Assembly: GCF_963422355.1 (NCBI RefSeq) | Contig: NC_085085.1 | Location: 3,261,318 to 3,325,317 of the forward strand | Source: Corticium candelabrum | Taxonomy: Eukaryota > Porifera > Homoscleromorpha > Homosclerophorida > Plakinidae | Direction of reading: 5' to 3' | Length of the DNA stretch: 64,000 nt | Shown here: one piece after another, positions 8,058-17,660 of the stretch | How positions within the stretch are numbered: position 1 is the first letter of the stretch | How the letters are laid out: every line of letters starts with the position of its first letter | Program-made: the position numbers and the translations under genes | The notes under the pieces: model-generated | The model's input: only the letters and a program-made list of their open reading frames with translations | What the model was told of the DNA's origin: nothing | The model's database searches: none

Positions 8058-11000
8058 TTACGTAGTGTAGTCCTCCAGTAGGCGTCGTGGTGGTCTTGAG
8101 ATCCTCCCCAGCCTTGTTGTTTTGACTGCAGGTTGACTTGCAGGTGCAGTTGGGGACTTGGCAGATTTTGGAGGGCTTTCTGTATTCGGAGATCTGATCT
8201 CCGTGTCTGGCAGTACGTTTGTCTCTTCAGGTTGATTTGGTGGTTGTCCTTCTGACAGGCTGGTGTTTGTTTGTTGTCCCGTCGGAGTGTACTTAGCGAA
8301 CATTGTGTTGTCATCCCACACTTCTGTTGTCCTGTTTATGTGTGTTCTAGTTCTTCTCACTGTCCGTCCATTTGCTAGTCTGAGGATGTAGGATTGGGGC
8401 TCTGTGTGGTGTCCAATGACTTTTGCTGGTACCCATTTTTTTCCTCTCATTGTCCTTACGCTTTCATCAGGAAGCAGAGGTGAGTTCGTTGTGTTTCCTG
8501 TGGCTCCATAGAACGCATATTGGGATTGGTGGGCGATTAGTTTTTGTCTGGTCTTGTCTGCATCCATGTTATGTGGAACCAGAGTCTCAGTATTTATTGT
8601 TAGTTGGGTTCGGAGGTGTCTCCCCTGTAGCAGGATGGCAGGAGTAGGCAGGTCTCCTCCTATTGGTGTGTTCCTAAGGACTCTTAGAGCGTCATTGATT
8701 GTACGGCCCTCCTCCAACATCTTGGCCATCATTTTCTTGACTGTTTGGACACCTCTTTCCGCTTGGCCATTGCTGGCTGGGTAGCCTGGACTGGATGTGG
8801 TGTGTTGAAATCCCAGCTTCCTGGAGAACTTGCGAAATTCTTCGTTGGCGTATTGTGGCCCGTTGTCCGAGAATATTGTTTCTGGTATTCCAAAATTGGC
8901 AAAATGCTTGTCTAGGATAGTTATCACATCAGCTGCTTTCGTTGACTGGAGGTGATCTATGGTCACCCATTTGCTGTAGTAATCGATGGTAAGTAGGTAA
9001 TGTTCCCCTTGTAGTTCAAACAAGTCTGTTCCCACTTTCTGGTAGGGGTAGTGTGGAACATCATGAGGTTTAGTGTCTGGCTTTGGGTTCTGGCTTCGAT
9101 TTTCTTGGCATTTGCTGCAACTCGCTACCATGTCATGTATTTCATTGGTGTAGCCAGGCCAGTACACTGACGTCTTGGCCCTTTCTATACACTTCACTAT
9201 TCCATAGTGTCCCTCATGTATACTGTTCATCACCGTTTTGCGCATTGTCACAGGGACGACAGCTTGGCTTCCTTTGAGGACAATGCCGTCTTTCTCTGTT
9301 AGGTCGTGTCTCACATTCCAGTACGGTTTGATTGGACCCGGGACACTCCTCCTTGTAGGTGGCCATCCTGTGTGTATGTAAGTGATGAGTGCCTGCATTG
9401 TAGGGTCTTGTCTGGTCGCTTCCGTACATCTTTCACGTCCAAGTGGTGTGGGAATGATTTGCTCTGTGACGGAGTCGATTTGCTCTTCTGTTAGTTCATC
9501 ATAGTCTGTATAGGGTGTTGTAGATGGCATTCTGCTCAGAGAATCGGCCAGGACCATTTCTTTCCCGGAATGGTGCTCTAGCGTGTAGTTGTATTTGAGA
9601 CATCGTAGGCGCATTCTCTGAAGCCTAGGACTGACTTCAGCAAGGGGCTTTTTCAGTATTCCAAGTAGTGGCTTGTGGTCAGTCTCCACTATGACATCTT
9701 GTCCATACACATACTGATGGAATCTTGTTAGTCCAAACTGGATGGCAAGCATTTCCTTCTCTATTTGTGCATATTTCTGTTGTATGCTGGACATTGTTCT
9801 TGACGCGTATTCTACTGGGTGCCCCTCTTGAATAACAGCTGCTCCCAAGCCATGTTGTGATGCGTCCACAGTTAATCTCACTGGTAATGCTGGATCAAAA
9901 AGTCGTAGTACTGGGGCCTTTGTCACTAGATCTTTCACATGCTGTAGGGTGCGGTCGTGAACGGAGTCCCACACCCATGCAGTCTCCTGCTGTGTTAGCT
10001 GTCGCAGTGGGCTGGCTGTCTCAGCCAAAGTAGGACAAAATTTCGACAAATATGTAACCAGGCCCAGGAGTCTTGAAACATCTGTCTTGGACTGTGGCTT
10101 TGGGAATTGCTCAATGGCCTCGACTTTTTCTGGGTCAGGTTTTATCCCTTCTGATGTAAGCACATGTCCCAGATACTTTAATTCAGTCTTTCTGAACTGG
10201 CATTTGGATCGGTTGAGTCTAAGGTTCAGCTCCCTACACCTTTCGAGGACCATCTGAAGGCGTTTGTCGTGCTCCTCTACGCTACAGCCTGATACAAGGA
10301 TGTCATCCACATAGGTGTGTACCCCAGGTATGTCTGCAAAGGATTCTGTCACTATTCTGTGAAACACTTCTGGGGCAGAGCTGATTCCGAAAGGTAGTCG
10401 GCAATACCGGTAGCGCCCAAAGGGAGTTGCCACTGTTGTCAAGTAGCTACTTTCCTTGTCTAGGGCAATCTGTAGAAAACCAGATGTAGCATCTAGGGTT
10501 GAGAAATATTGTGAGCCTGCCAACGTGCCGAATATCTCTTCGGGTGTTTTTAATTGATAGTGCTCCCTTTGTATAGCCTTGTTCAACGCTCCTGGATCAA
10601 TGCATATCCTTAGTTTGTCTTTACCTGGCTTTGTTACAAGGACTATGGGACTGACCCAATTAGTAGCCTCTGTTACTTTGGCTATGATGCCTTGTTTCTC
10701 CATTTCATCCAGTTGTGACTTCAGTTCCTGCCTGTGCCTAAATGGAACTCTTCTAGCTGGTTGGATGACTGGTTGTGCATTTGTCTTTAGTTTGATGCTG
10801 TACTCTCCTGGTAGTCGTCCCAGTCCTTTAAAGACATCTTTGAACTCTGATATAGCTGTGGGTGTGTCCTCTGTTGCATCCACTGCTAGGGTCTGTTGTA
10901 TTAGTCCCAAGTCAGTGATGGAAGGCAATCCTATGAGCGTCTCCACGTTCTCTCGTACTATGATGAATTCCATCCTGCGGGTGGCTCCTTGAAATGTTGC

Positions 11001-12074
11001 CTCCATGGTTGTTTTCCCACAGACATCTAATTTTGTTCCTCCGTATGCTGTTAGCTGAACTTCTGTTGGCGTGGGAGGGCTAGCACAGAGGACGCGGTAA
11101 GCAGTGAATGGCAGTATGTTGCACGTTGCACCTGTGTCGATTTTGGCTTTCAAACCTCTCCCTCCTATGTCCAGTATTATGTTCCAGACTTTAGCCTTTG
11201 TTTTACTGGTTTGTGTCGTGGTACCGGTGCAGTAAGCGAAATGGTCTCTCTCCTCGTTCTCTGGTGTGTCTGGTGTGGCTCGTTGTGGCGATATCGCATT
11301 GGCCGTCTCCTTTGTTGTTTGTCGTCGGGCTAGTCTGTCCTTTTCTGCCTTTTTGCATGCTTCCGCCGTGTGATTCATAATGCCGCAATATTTGCATTGT
11401 TTTCCCCATGCTGGGCAGTTTTTTGGTTTGTGGTTTGTCGCGCAGTAGTGGCAAGGGCGCTGCTTCATGGCTTTCACCATGTGTACCGCCGCCGCGTCGG
11501 TGACGCATTCTTTCAAGGCTGTGGCGGTTGATGTCATACTGGCAATGTAACGGGTTGTCGCTTCCATTGACCTGCACATGTCTACAGCTTTGGTTAGGAT
11601 TAGGTCAGATTCTGCCAACAGTTTCTCGCGGACGTTGTCTGCGGTGATATTGATTACAATCTGGTCCCGGATGATCTTCGTTTTCTCCTCTTGGTGATAT
11701 CCGCAGGTTTCCACCAGGCGCAGCAAATCTGTGTAGAAGCTGTCGAAGGGCTCATTCGGTTGTTGTTTCCTCTGCAGGAACAGGAATCTTTCGTAGATTT
11801 CATTACTTTTAGGCTTGAAGTAGTTGTTGAACGCTCTAATGACGCAGTCCAGTTTGTCCTCGTCGCCGTCTGCGGCCCAAGTGAATGTTCGGTAGACGGA
11901 GATGGCTTCCCCTCCCATTGCCGTGAGTAGTATTGCGACTTTCGTTTTCTCGTCTTCTTTGTCCTTCTTTGTTGCTGTCATGTAGAATGTAAAATGGTCC
12001 CGCCACTGTGGCCATTCTTTGGCTGCTTCCAGTGTGGTTGTGAATGCTTGAGGCGGTTTCAGTCCTTCTGCCAT
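8058..12074 (-). CDS. Gag-Pol polyprotein of the gypsy element (1338 residues, intact)
   Basis: One uninterrupted frame from the ATG at 12074 to TAA at 8058; the frame is open further upstream into the LTR, but this is the first ATG after the primer-binding-like site. Domains in order: Gag with two zinc knuckles (residues 208-220, CHYC..., spacing CX2CX3HX4C, and 227-240, CKYC..., CX2CX4HX4C); aspartic protease with DTGA at 313-316; reverse transcriptase from about 430 with YVDD at 588-591; RNase H with TVDAS (Asp about 737) and ETDHKP (798); integrase with H953, H956, C986, C989 and a DDE triad at D1017, D1070 and E1106. No chromodomain and no envelope frame were seen. Gag and Pol share one frame, so no frameshift is needed. 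It makes the particle and copies the element's RNA into DNA for insertion. Confidence 0.95.
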   Translation of the reverse strand: MAEGLKPPQAFTTTLEAAKEWPQWRDHFTFYMTATKKDKEDEKTKVAILLTAMGGEAISVYRTFTWAADGDEDKLDCVIRAFNNYFKPKSNEIYERFLFLQRKQQPNEPFDSFYTDLLRLVETCGYHQEEKTKIIRDQIVINITADNVREKLLAESDLILTKAVDMCRSMEATTRYIASMTSTATALKECVTDAAAVHMVKAMKQRPCHYCATNHKPKNCPAWGKQCKYCGIMNHTAEACKKAEKDRLARRQTTKETANAISPQRATPDTPENEERDHFAYCTGTTTQTSKTKAKVWNIILDIGGRGLKAKIDTGATCNILPFTAYRVLCASPPTPTEVQLTAYGGTKLDVCGKTTMEATFQGATRRMEFIIVRENVETLIGLPSITDLGLIQQTLAVDATEDTPTAISEFKDVFKGLGRLPGEYSIKLKTNAQPVIQPARRVPFRHRQELKSQLDEMEKQGIIAKVTEATNWVSPIVLVTKPGKDKLRICIDPGALNKAIQREHYQLKTPEEIFGTLAGSQYFSTLDATSGFLQIALDKESSYLTTVATPFGRYRYCRLPFGISSAPEVFHRIVTESFADIPGVHTYVDDILVSGCSVEEHDKRLQMVLERCRELNLRLNRSKCQFRKTELKYLGHVLTSEGIKPDPEKVEAIEQFPKPQSKTDVSRLLGLVTYLSKFCPTLAETASPLRQLTQQETAWVWDSVHDRTLQHVKDLVTKAPVLRLFDPALPVRLTVDASQHGLGAAVIQEGHPVEYASRTMSSIQQKYAQIEKEMLAIQFGLTRFHQYVYGQDVIVETDHKPLLGILKKPLAEVSPRLQRMRLRCLKYNYTLEHHSGKEMVLADSLSRMPSTTPYTDYDELTEEQIDSVTEQIIPTPLGRERCTEATRQDPTMQALITYIHTGWPPTRRSVPGPIKPYWNVRHDLTEKDGIVLKGSQAVVPVTMRKTVMNSIHEGHYGIVKCIERAKTSVYWPGYTNEIHDMVASCSKCQENRSQNPKPDTKPHDVPHYPYQKVGTDLFELQGEHYLLTIDYYSKWVTIDHLQSTKAADVITILDKHFANFGIPETIFSDNGPQYANEEFRKFSRKLGFQHTTSSPGYPASNGQAERGVQTVKKMMAKMLEEGRTINDALRVLRNTPIGGDLPTPAILLQGRHLRTQLTINTETLVPHNMDADKTRQKLIAHQSQYAFYGATGNTTNSPLLPDESVRTMRGKKWVPAKVIGHHTEPQSYILRLANGRTVRRTRTHINRTTEVWDDNTMFAKYTPTGQQTNTSLSEGQPPNQPEETNVLPDTEIRSPNTESPPKSAKSPTAPASQPAVKTTRLGRISRPPRRLLEDYTT

Positions 12075-12104
12075 GCTGTTGTCGGTTCTTTCCTCCCGAC
12101 ACCA

Positions 12105-12208
12105 TGTAAGATAACGGTTACAGCTGTGCACTTCGTGACAGTCAGAATCGTTCTGATCTATTTCCGATTACACATACGGGATAGTGAATCTAATTACATT
12201 ACATGTCA
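12105..12208 (-). repeat. 5' LTR of the gypsy element (104 bp)
   Basis: Identical to 7896-7999. It should hold the promoter for the minus-strand transcript; no clear TATA box is visible in so short a region. Confidence 0.95.
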
Positions 12209-12235
12209 TATACCACCCGTGTCATTTAATTAGCA

Positions 12236-12730
12236 GGAACGCGGAAATAGCGGAGACAGACTTAGGCCTAGTTCACAATATTGACGCCGACATCGACATC
12301 GACGCCAACGTCGTCGTCAACTCGACGTCAGCGTCGTCCTGTTTACAATATCTTGGACGTCGCGAAGTTGCGCGTCAAGGATGGTCTGGGGTATCGAGTC
12401 AGATCGCGCACGCGTGTCTAGTTATCGACAACGATTCCGATGATGATCTTCTGTTGCTGCTTCACTTGCGACATAGACGCAAGAAGGCCAATCAGAACAC
12501 CGAAGACGTATGTGGGTACGTCCAATATTTCAGCAAAGGCGCCAACAAGGTGATTTTCACCAGTTACTACAAGAACTGCGCCGTAACGACCCGGAAAGCC
12601 ATTTCCGTTTTTTTGAGAATGTCCAAGGAGACGTGCGATGGTCTTGTCGAGAAAGTGACCCCTTCACTAACAACAAGGTCCTACCGAAGTGGAGCAAGAG
12701 CAGAAATCTCTCCAGCTGAAAGGTATCCTA
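12236..12730 (+). pseudogene. PIF/Harbinger (HARBI1-like) transposase, N-terminal fragment, frameshifted
   Basis: Two overlapping frames give parts of one protein. Frame one reads RRKKANQNTEDVCGYVQYF early and SYRSGARAEISPAER late; frame two reads WVRPIFQQRRQQGDFHQLL and NDPESHFRFF in between. The order (Trp-Val-Arg-Pro, then Asp-Pro-x-x-Phe-x-x-Phe, then Ile-Ser-Pro-x-Glu-Arg) is the N-terminal layout of HARBI1-like nucleases. The catalytic DDE core is absent. After ISPAER the frame meets a GT (AAAG/GTATCC), so the rest may have been in a further exon that is lost or unrecognisable. Position just right of the gypsy target site suggests the gypsy element landed next to it. The frameshift makes it a pseudogene as read. 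Confidence 0.6.
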
Positions 12731-12760
12731 GATCATTATACTGTAATTCGAACTCTGTGC

Positions 12761-12826
12761 TTTCCTGTCTGTCTGTCTGTCTGTATGTATGTATGTATGT
12801 ATGTATGTATGTCTGCCTGCCTGTCT
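12761..12826. repeat. (CTGT)n/(ATGT)n compound microsatellite
   Basis: CTGT units turn into ATGT units and back into CTGC/CTGT. 12830-13565 after it holds no recognisable gene. Confidence 0.95.
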
Positions 12827-13569
12827 AGAAGAATAAGTACAGCTCTAGGAAATCCGGTACTTTAATTTAACTCTGTCAGTAGCAGGCCACGAAATCTGGT
12901 ATGTGTGTTGTCTAGTACAAATACCTGATATGCTAAGAAATCTGGTACAATACTCAATATATTGGAGGGAGAATTTAATACTAAAATTGTAATATTTTGA
13001 AAATTTGGTAGATCAGGTATTTATTTGTACGGAATATCCTAATTGGGTATGCATACTACATTTCCTAGCATAGTAGATATATATCAAGAAATTCTGTCAA
13101 AGATTCAAGTACCAGACCTGTAGTATTAGGATGACTTCATGAGATGAGAAAGTACACGCAAAAGCATTAGACCTCATAATGTGTTTGCATCTAAAACGTG
13201 TTCAATCAGCATATTTGTCCTTTCCTAAGATTTCGCAGCGCTTTAACAGATGATCCACTTCCCCGGCGTCAAGTAACAGGTATTCTGTAAACTACATTTC
13301 TTGTAGTGTTTATTTAATTTTGAATTCCGATTTACATGACAGCCCAAGAAGCAGTGCAAAATCTGCAAGCATCGCAGACTGAAGAGTTAGGTTAGTAGTA
13401 TTACAGTTCCGCTTACCTTTTGTTGCTTGAAATAAAAGAATATTACAGACGAGACAATGGTGACAGACACAAGCTCTTGCAACACGACTGGTGAGATTGA
13501 AGGTGCAGTTATTCAAATGTGTACAGTACAGTTACCTGAACATTTGGTAAACACTGATATGTGTTACAG

Positions 13570-15006
13570 AAGAAACCAATAAGCCTGTGGAGCCAGCCCA
13601 AGCGGAGCCTGACCTTCAACCAGAAGAACTTATTGCCCAAATGGTCTTCTGCTATTACAATTATTTTGACATGATACATGTACCAACTGTTCTCTGATTT
13701 AGACTTTGTGGATTACAAACAGCCACCACCAGTTGTTTTCGATGATGGAGATAATGAAAATGATAACCAAGATAGTGAAAATGATGATGCTGAAATAGTT
13801 GGTAAGCTGTTTGTACTTCATTTATATATTGTACACTAGAAAATGATAGTAAATGTTCTTTTAGATTCTAATCTCAAGAAGTCTACTCCTAAGAAACGAC
13901 GAATAACGCAACCAAGAAGTTCACCAACACCATCGCCAATTGCACCAGCTGATTCACCATCATCATCGGCGACATTACTGCCATCTCCAGTACCACCTGT
14001 CACCAACCAACCTACCCTACCTACAGCTTGTCAAGCCGCCTACCCGCGTTTCTACCGTGCTCTAGGACCATGTGCTGGATTTCAAGCTTGTGTTGCTACT
14101 GTACAATCTGCTGGTACTCAATTTGCTGCTACTCAATCTGCTGCAACTCAACCATTTGTGCCACCATTTTTCTTTGATCGGCGTTCAACTGTTACTGTTC
14201 CTGGTGTTACTATACCTGCTGTTACTACTGTACAATCTGCTGCTATTCAATCTATTGTGCCACCATTTTTCTTTGATCAGCGTTCAAATGTTACAGTTCC
14301 TGGTGTTACTCTACCTGCTGTTACTCAACCGGTTCCTGCACCTGTCGTTCAACCTCCTCTTACTCAACCTGTTCTTGCACCTGTCGTTCAATGTGCTAGC
14401 TGTTACTCAACCTGCTGTTACTCAACCTGCTCCTGCATTTGTCGTTCAACCTGCTGTTACTCAACCTGTCGTTCTTGCACCTGTCATCCAACCTGCAGCA
14501 GCACCAGCAGCAGCAACAGCAACGCAAGCTTATGGTTCGGTATCTGACCCCGTAAAAACATATCAGTATAACTGCGTGAAAGTTGATACTCACCAAATTC
14601 GACCATACTCGGGGCCCAGCTGTCAGACCAACTTTCAACGACCCTAATGCAACTCCACTGTTCATCTTTCTGAAAATATTTGACGATGATGTGTGGCAGT
14701 TCATGAAAAACCACACCAATGCCTACGCTAATTGGATTTATGCCAACTCTTGCAAACTCTTCGACAAGCTGCTAAAGGGTGGGACGTACCGAGAACAAGT
14801 GGGACGACCACGTCTGGTGCCACAAGAAAGACGTCTCTTGACAACTCAGCGACATCTGATTCGGTATGAAGACGATCCAGAACACCGACACGTATGCAAG
14901 GTATGCACGAAGACTCTGCAACACAACAACATACCTGCACGACAAGTATCTAGGGTAAATACTTATTGTGAAACTTGTAAGGTCAGTTTATGTAACATGC
15001 CTAGCT
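13570..15006 (+). pseudogene. piggyBac-like gene with low-complexity N-terminus and the catalytic core deleted
   Basis: Splice-compatible pieces run 13570-13650 (Glu/Pro-rich), 13703-13801 (acidic, QPPPVVFDDGDNENDN), 13865-14539 (Pro/Thr/Gln/Val-rich repeats of the VTQP...APVVQ type) and about 14583-15006. The last piece carries the conserved piggyBac N-terminal block (RPTFNDPNATPLFIFLKIF, then DVWQFM and YANWIYANS) and then passes directly to the C-terminal block (LLKGTYREQVGRPR-like, RYEDDPEHRHVCKVC, YCETCKVSLC zinc-binding). The roughly 300-residue DDD catalytic region that separates these blocks in piggyBac proteins is missing. A one-base frame change lies near 14395. It may be an internally deleted, non-autonomous copy or a domesticated truncated derivative. 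No TTAA-flanked ends were identified. Confidence 0.6.
14157..14345 (+). repeat. Tandem 102-bp coding duplication inside the piggyBac-like gene
   Basis: TGTGCCACCATTTTTCTTTG recurs with a 102-bp offset (about 14157 and 14259), encoding PPFFFD.RS..TVPGVT twice. Smaller ACTCAACCTGCTGTT-like repeats continue to about 14490. Confidence 0.85.
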
Positions 15007-15111
15007 GACAATGTTTTCATAAATACCACACTAAAGAAGAGTACTGGAAATAAAATTATTTTACAGTGACCATTGTATAGCAGAACTAATTATATCGAAG
15101 CTTGTAGAATG

Positions 15112-15350
15112 AGTCTGACCACCGTAAATAAACTCTGTACTAACTAAACTCTACTAAATTCTACTAACTAAAATTGTCAAATATCTACAAATAAAACATA
15201 CCACCACCACTACCACCACCACCGCCATCTCCACCATAAATAAACTCTACTAACTAAACTCTGAACTAAATTGTAACAACTAAAATCTGTGCAAATATCT
15301 ACAAATAAAACGTACCTCCACCACTACCACCACCACCACCAACACCATTT
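15112..15350 (+). repeat. Two-copy tandem repeat of about 120 bp with (CCA)n
   Basis: Units such as AATAAACTCTACTAACTAAA and AAATATCTACAAATAAAAC, each followed by CCACCACTACCACCACC, occur twice. No coding value. Confidence 0.8.
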
Positions 15351-16560
15351 TGAACAAACCATTTACTTCGAGAATAGAGAATAGTTGGATCTCGAAACTG
15401 CAAACGTGTCCAAACGTACGCAAGTAATATCTTCGCTATGTTTGGTGCTGGTCTGAAGCCATTTAAGGACCACTTTCATCAAGGTGTGCCGCGCGTTTCC
15501 TGGATACGCCACCTCCCTTTAGATCCGATTCCGTTCGTGCATTTTTGGCACTCTAACAAAGAGAAAGTGGACTATCACCTCAAAAACACAATTCGTTGTA
15601 TTGATCAACCTTGTCTTCTGACGTTCGATTCTAGGGCGTTATCCAGACATGCATTGGAATGTACACTGCCAAATCACGTTACACGAGATTATATAAACGT
15701 CATCGGGCTATTCTGACACAGCGCAACCGTATGACGTCGGTAAGAATTTATTTCGTGTATTTATTGTGATCACGTGACATGCCTAACTTTGAGACATGCG
15801 CACTAGAAAATCGTTGCGCACACAAATTCAGTATCCTCGCGGTGCACAACCGTACGAGAAATATGGCGTCGTTTGGCTGCGCAACAACGATCGACTATCC
15901 TACTGCGCAAGAGCAGAAATCATCCAGATTTGGAAAACCGGGGCATATAAACTGTTGTGCCAAAAATTGCATAAAACGCAAATAGACATCACAGTGATTA
16001 GATAACGGGGGCGTTAGCAGGAAATTGTCTTGACAGAAGAACATACACAAGGTTCCTTATCAATTTTGGAACGCCCAGATTTATGGAACGGCTGATCTCG
16101 CTTCTCTGGGAACAGATCCATCCGCCGTTTATAACGTTAGACAGATCAATTCTTAGTCAACTCATTGAAGTGGTATTGTCTTGACAATGCGATTGTTGAA
16201 CTAAAGGGATATGAGACAAATAACAATTTGGCGAAAAGTTTGTCGTGTAAGTGCACGAGATATTTGCATGCAGAAAATTTCTTTACTTTGGTTGAACACT
16301 GCACCGATCCAACATGCTGTTGTAAATGAGGGTTGTAGGCTTGTGGCGCACCTGCTTTGCATGATCTACATGGCCACTACCGTGCAAAAATCATAATTTA
16401 TTTTATCTACTGAATTAGAAGATTTACCAATGCTGACACCGAGAAAATAGTATTATATTTTTAGAAAGCATTATGCAAGAGGAAAGGTGCCCTTGCAAGT
16501 TACTTCCGACCTATTACTTTGATTTTATTGGAGTGACGCTTTCTTCCGTTGTAGTGTTGA
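15351..16560. other. Stretch without a recognised gene
   Basis: An open frame of 92 codons at 15438-15716 (plus) and overlapping frames at 15779-16005 show no known motif or splice context, and are not proposed as genes. No repeat was recognised. Confidence 0.4.
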
Positions 16561-16563
16561 AAT

Positions 16564-16812
16564 ATGGTACGTCGGCGTGTGACAGCAGGTTGCAGCACTA
16601 TAACAAATAAATCTGGAGTCAGTGTGTTTCGATTTCCTAAAAATGCGGAACTGCGCAAAAAATAAAAACTTAAATCCGCGCCACATTAAAACGCTTGGAA
16701 AGACACTGGCGTATGCAGCCTTCACTTCGAGAAGACTGCTTTGAAATGGAAGCCAGACCTGTTTGAAAGTTTTAGACTTGGCAGCAAGAGGACCAAATTG
16801 AAGTAAGATGCC
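16564..16812 (+). pseudogene. THAP-type zinc finger fragment
   Basis: Starts ATGGTACGTCGG and reads MVRRRVTAGCST, then SGVSVFRFPKNAELRKK, then stops; after two in-frame stops the same frame resumes as WKDTGVCSLHFEKTALKW and DLFESFRLG. This matches the THAP C2CH layout (second Cys, the VSVFRFPK strand, C-x-x-H in VCSLHF). The first zinc Cys is replaced by Arg (CGT where TGT is expected at residue 5), and the segment between ELRKK and WKDTG is shortened and stopped. THAP domains bind DNA and are found in P-element-like transposases and their derivatives. The downstream part is not recognisable past the GAA repeat. It looks dead. Confidence 0.6.
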
Positions 16813-16869
16813 GTGCTATATACGGTATTAGCTACAATCGGTTATATATCTCCACAACTCGGCCGCCCA

Positions 16870-16929
16870 AGAAGAAGAAGAAGAAGAAGAAGAAGAAGAA
16901 GAAGAAGAAGAAGAAGAAGAAGAAGAAGA
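16870..16929. repeat. (GAA)n microsatellite
   Basis: About 20 GAA units on the plus strand directly after the THAP fragment. Long frames across it on either strand are artefacts of the repeat. Confidence 0.97.
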
Positions 16930-17660
16930 GACTCGCTTTTGAGAAACGAGATAGGGAGAGCTCCTGTAAGCATTGCAGCTGTATTTGCACTGGCATCAGT
17001 GTGCTGACCATAAGATCGGGCAACGTCTCTGATGACTTCTAGATGGTGGCAGAAACATTGTCTGCAGATCACGAGATAGAAGGACATCAGAAATCCATGA
17101 AATGCGTTGCACACGGTGCGTTGATGGTAATACCTCATTCAAGAAACTCTCAGATCAATCACCTGGCGGAAGAGATTATTGGCAAACTTACTGTGAGCAT
17201 GTCTGATTACAGCAACAGTTCATGTAACAGTTCATGTAAGTAGACTCTTACGAACAACGTGGCCATTCAAGTCGACATCTGATCGAGAGTGCAGGCGAAA
17301 GATAAGCATGGCTTTTTCTAGTCTAGAGTTGGGAGTTATATCAAATGACTTACCTGTAAGAGTATGCAACACCTACCTATAAGGATTTAGGCTCGAGTAT
17401 GCAGCCAGTAGTCTCTCCCACTGGGCTCCTGGAGGAGAAAGACCAGCTGAAAACATTTGCCACTCAAAGAAACCGCCGGCGCTCTATTTTCCAACCAGGG
17501 TGCTGTTCAATGTTTGTAATAGGGATGCGTGTCGCTATTGGCTCTTGCTAAAGTAATTTTGCTCTGACGCAAGTGCGTGTAATCTCGACATGTGCCATCC
17601 AAGTATACAAACAACAGGTATAGACTCTTTTCAGCTCTTTTCGTTGTCTTTCTCTGGTTT
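16930..17660. other. Stretch without a recognised gene
   Basis: A plus-strand frame at 17043-17243 might continue the THAP gene but has no identifiable domain. Nothing else is seen before the minisatellite. Confidence 0.35.

Larger units (their letters stand above)
7896..12208 (-). mobile_element. Complete Ty3/gypsy LTR retrotransposon with very short LTRs
   Basis: Two identical 104-bp LTRs (7896-7999 and 12105-12208), each TG...CA on the plus strand, flank a 4.1-kb interior. A perfect 5-bp target duplication TATAC is present at 7891-7895 and 12209-12213. Transcription runs on the minus strand, so 12105-12208 is the 5' LTR. A primer-binding-like sequence TGGTGTCGGGAGG follows the 5' LTR directly, and a modest purine tract (AGAGACAGATAGA) precedes the 3' LTR. 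The single interior frame is intact. Identical LTRs imply recent insertion, though 104 bp gives little dating power. Confidence 0.95.

Noticed and set aside
10579..10992. 137-codon plus-strand frame antisense to the gypsy pol
   Set aside because: It lies fully within the intact Gag-Pol gene on the other strand, shows no motif and is expected by chance from codon bias.
16813..17138. Poly-Arg, poly-Leu and poly-Phe frames
   Set aside because: They are readings of the GAA repeat on both strands.
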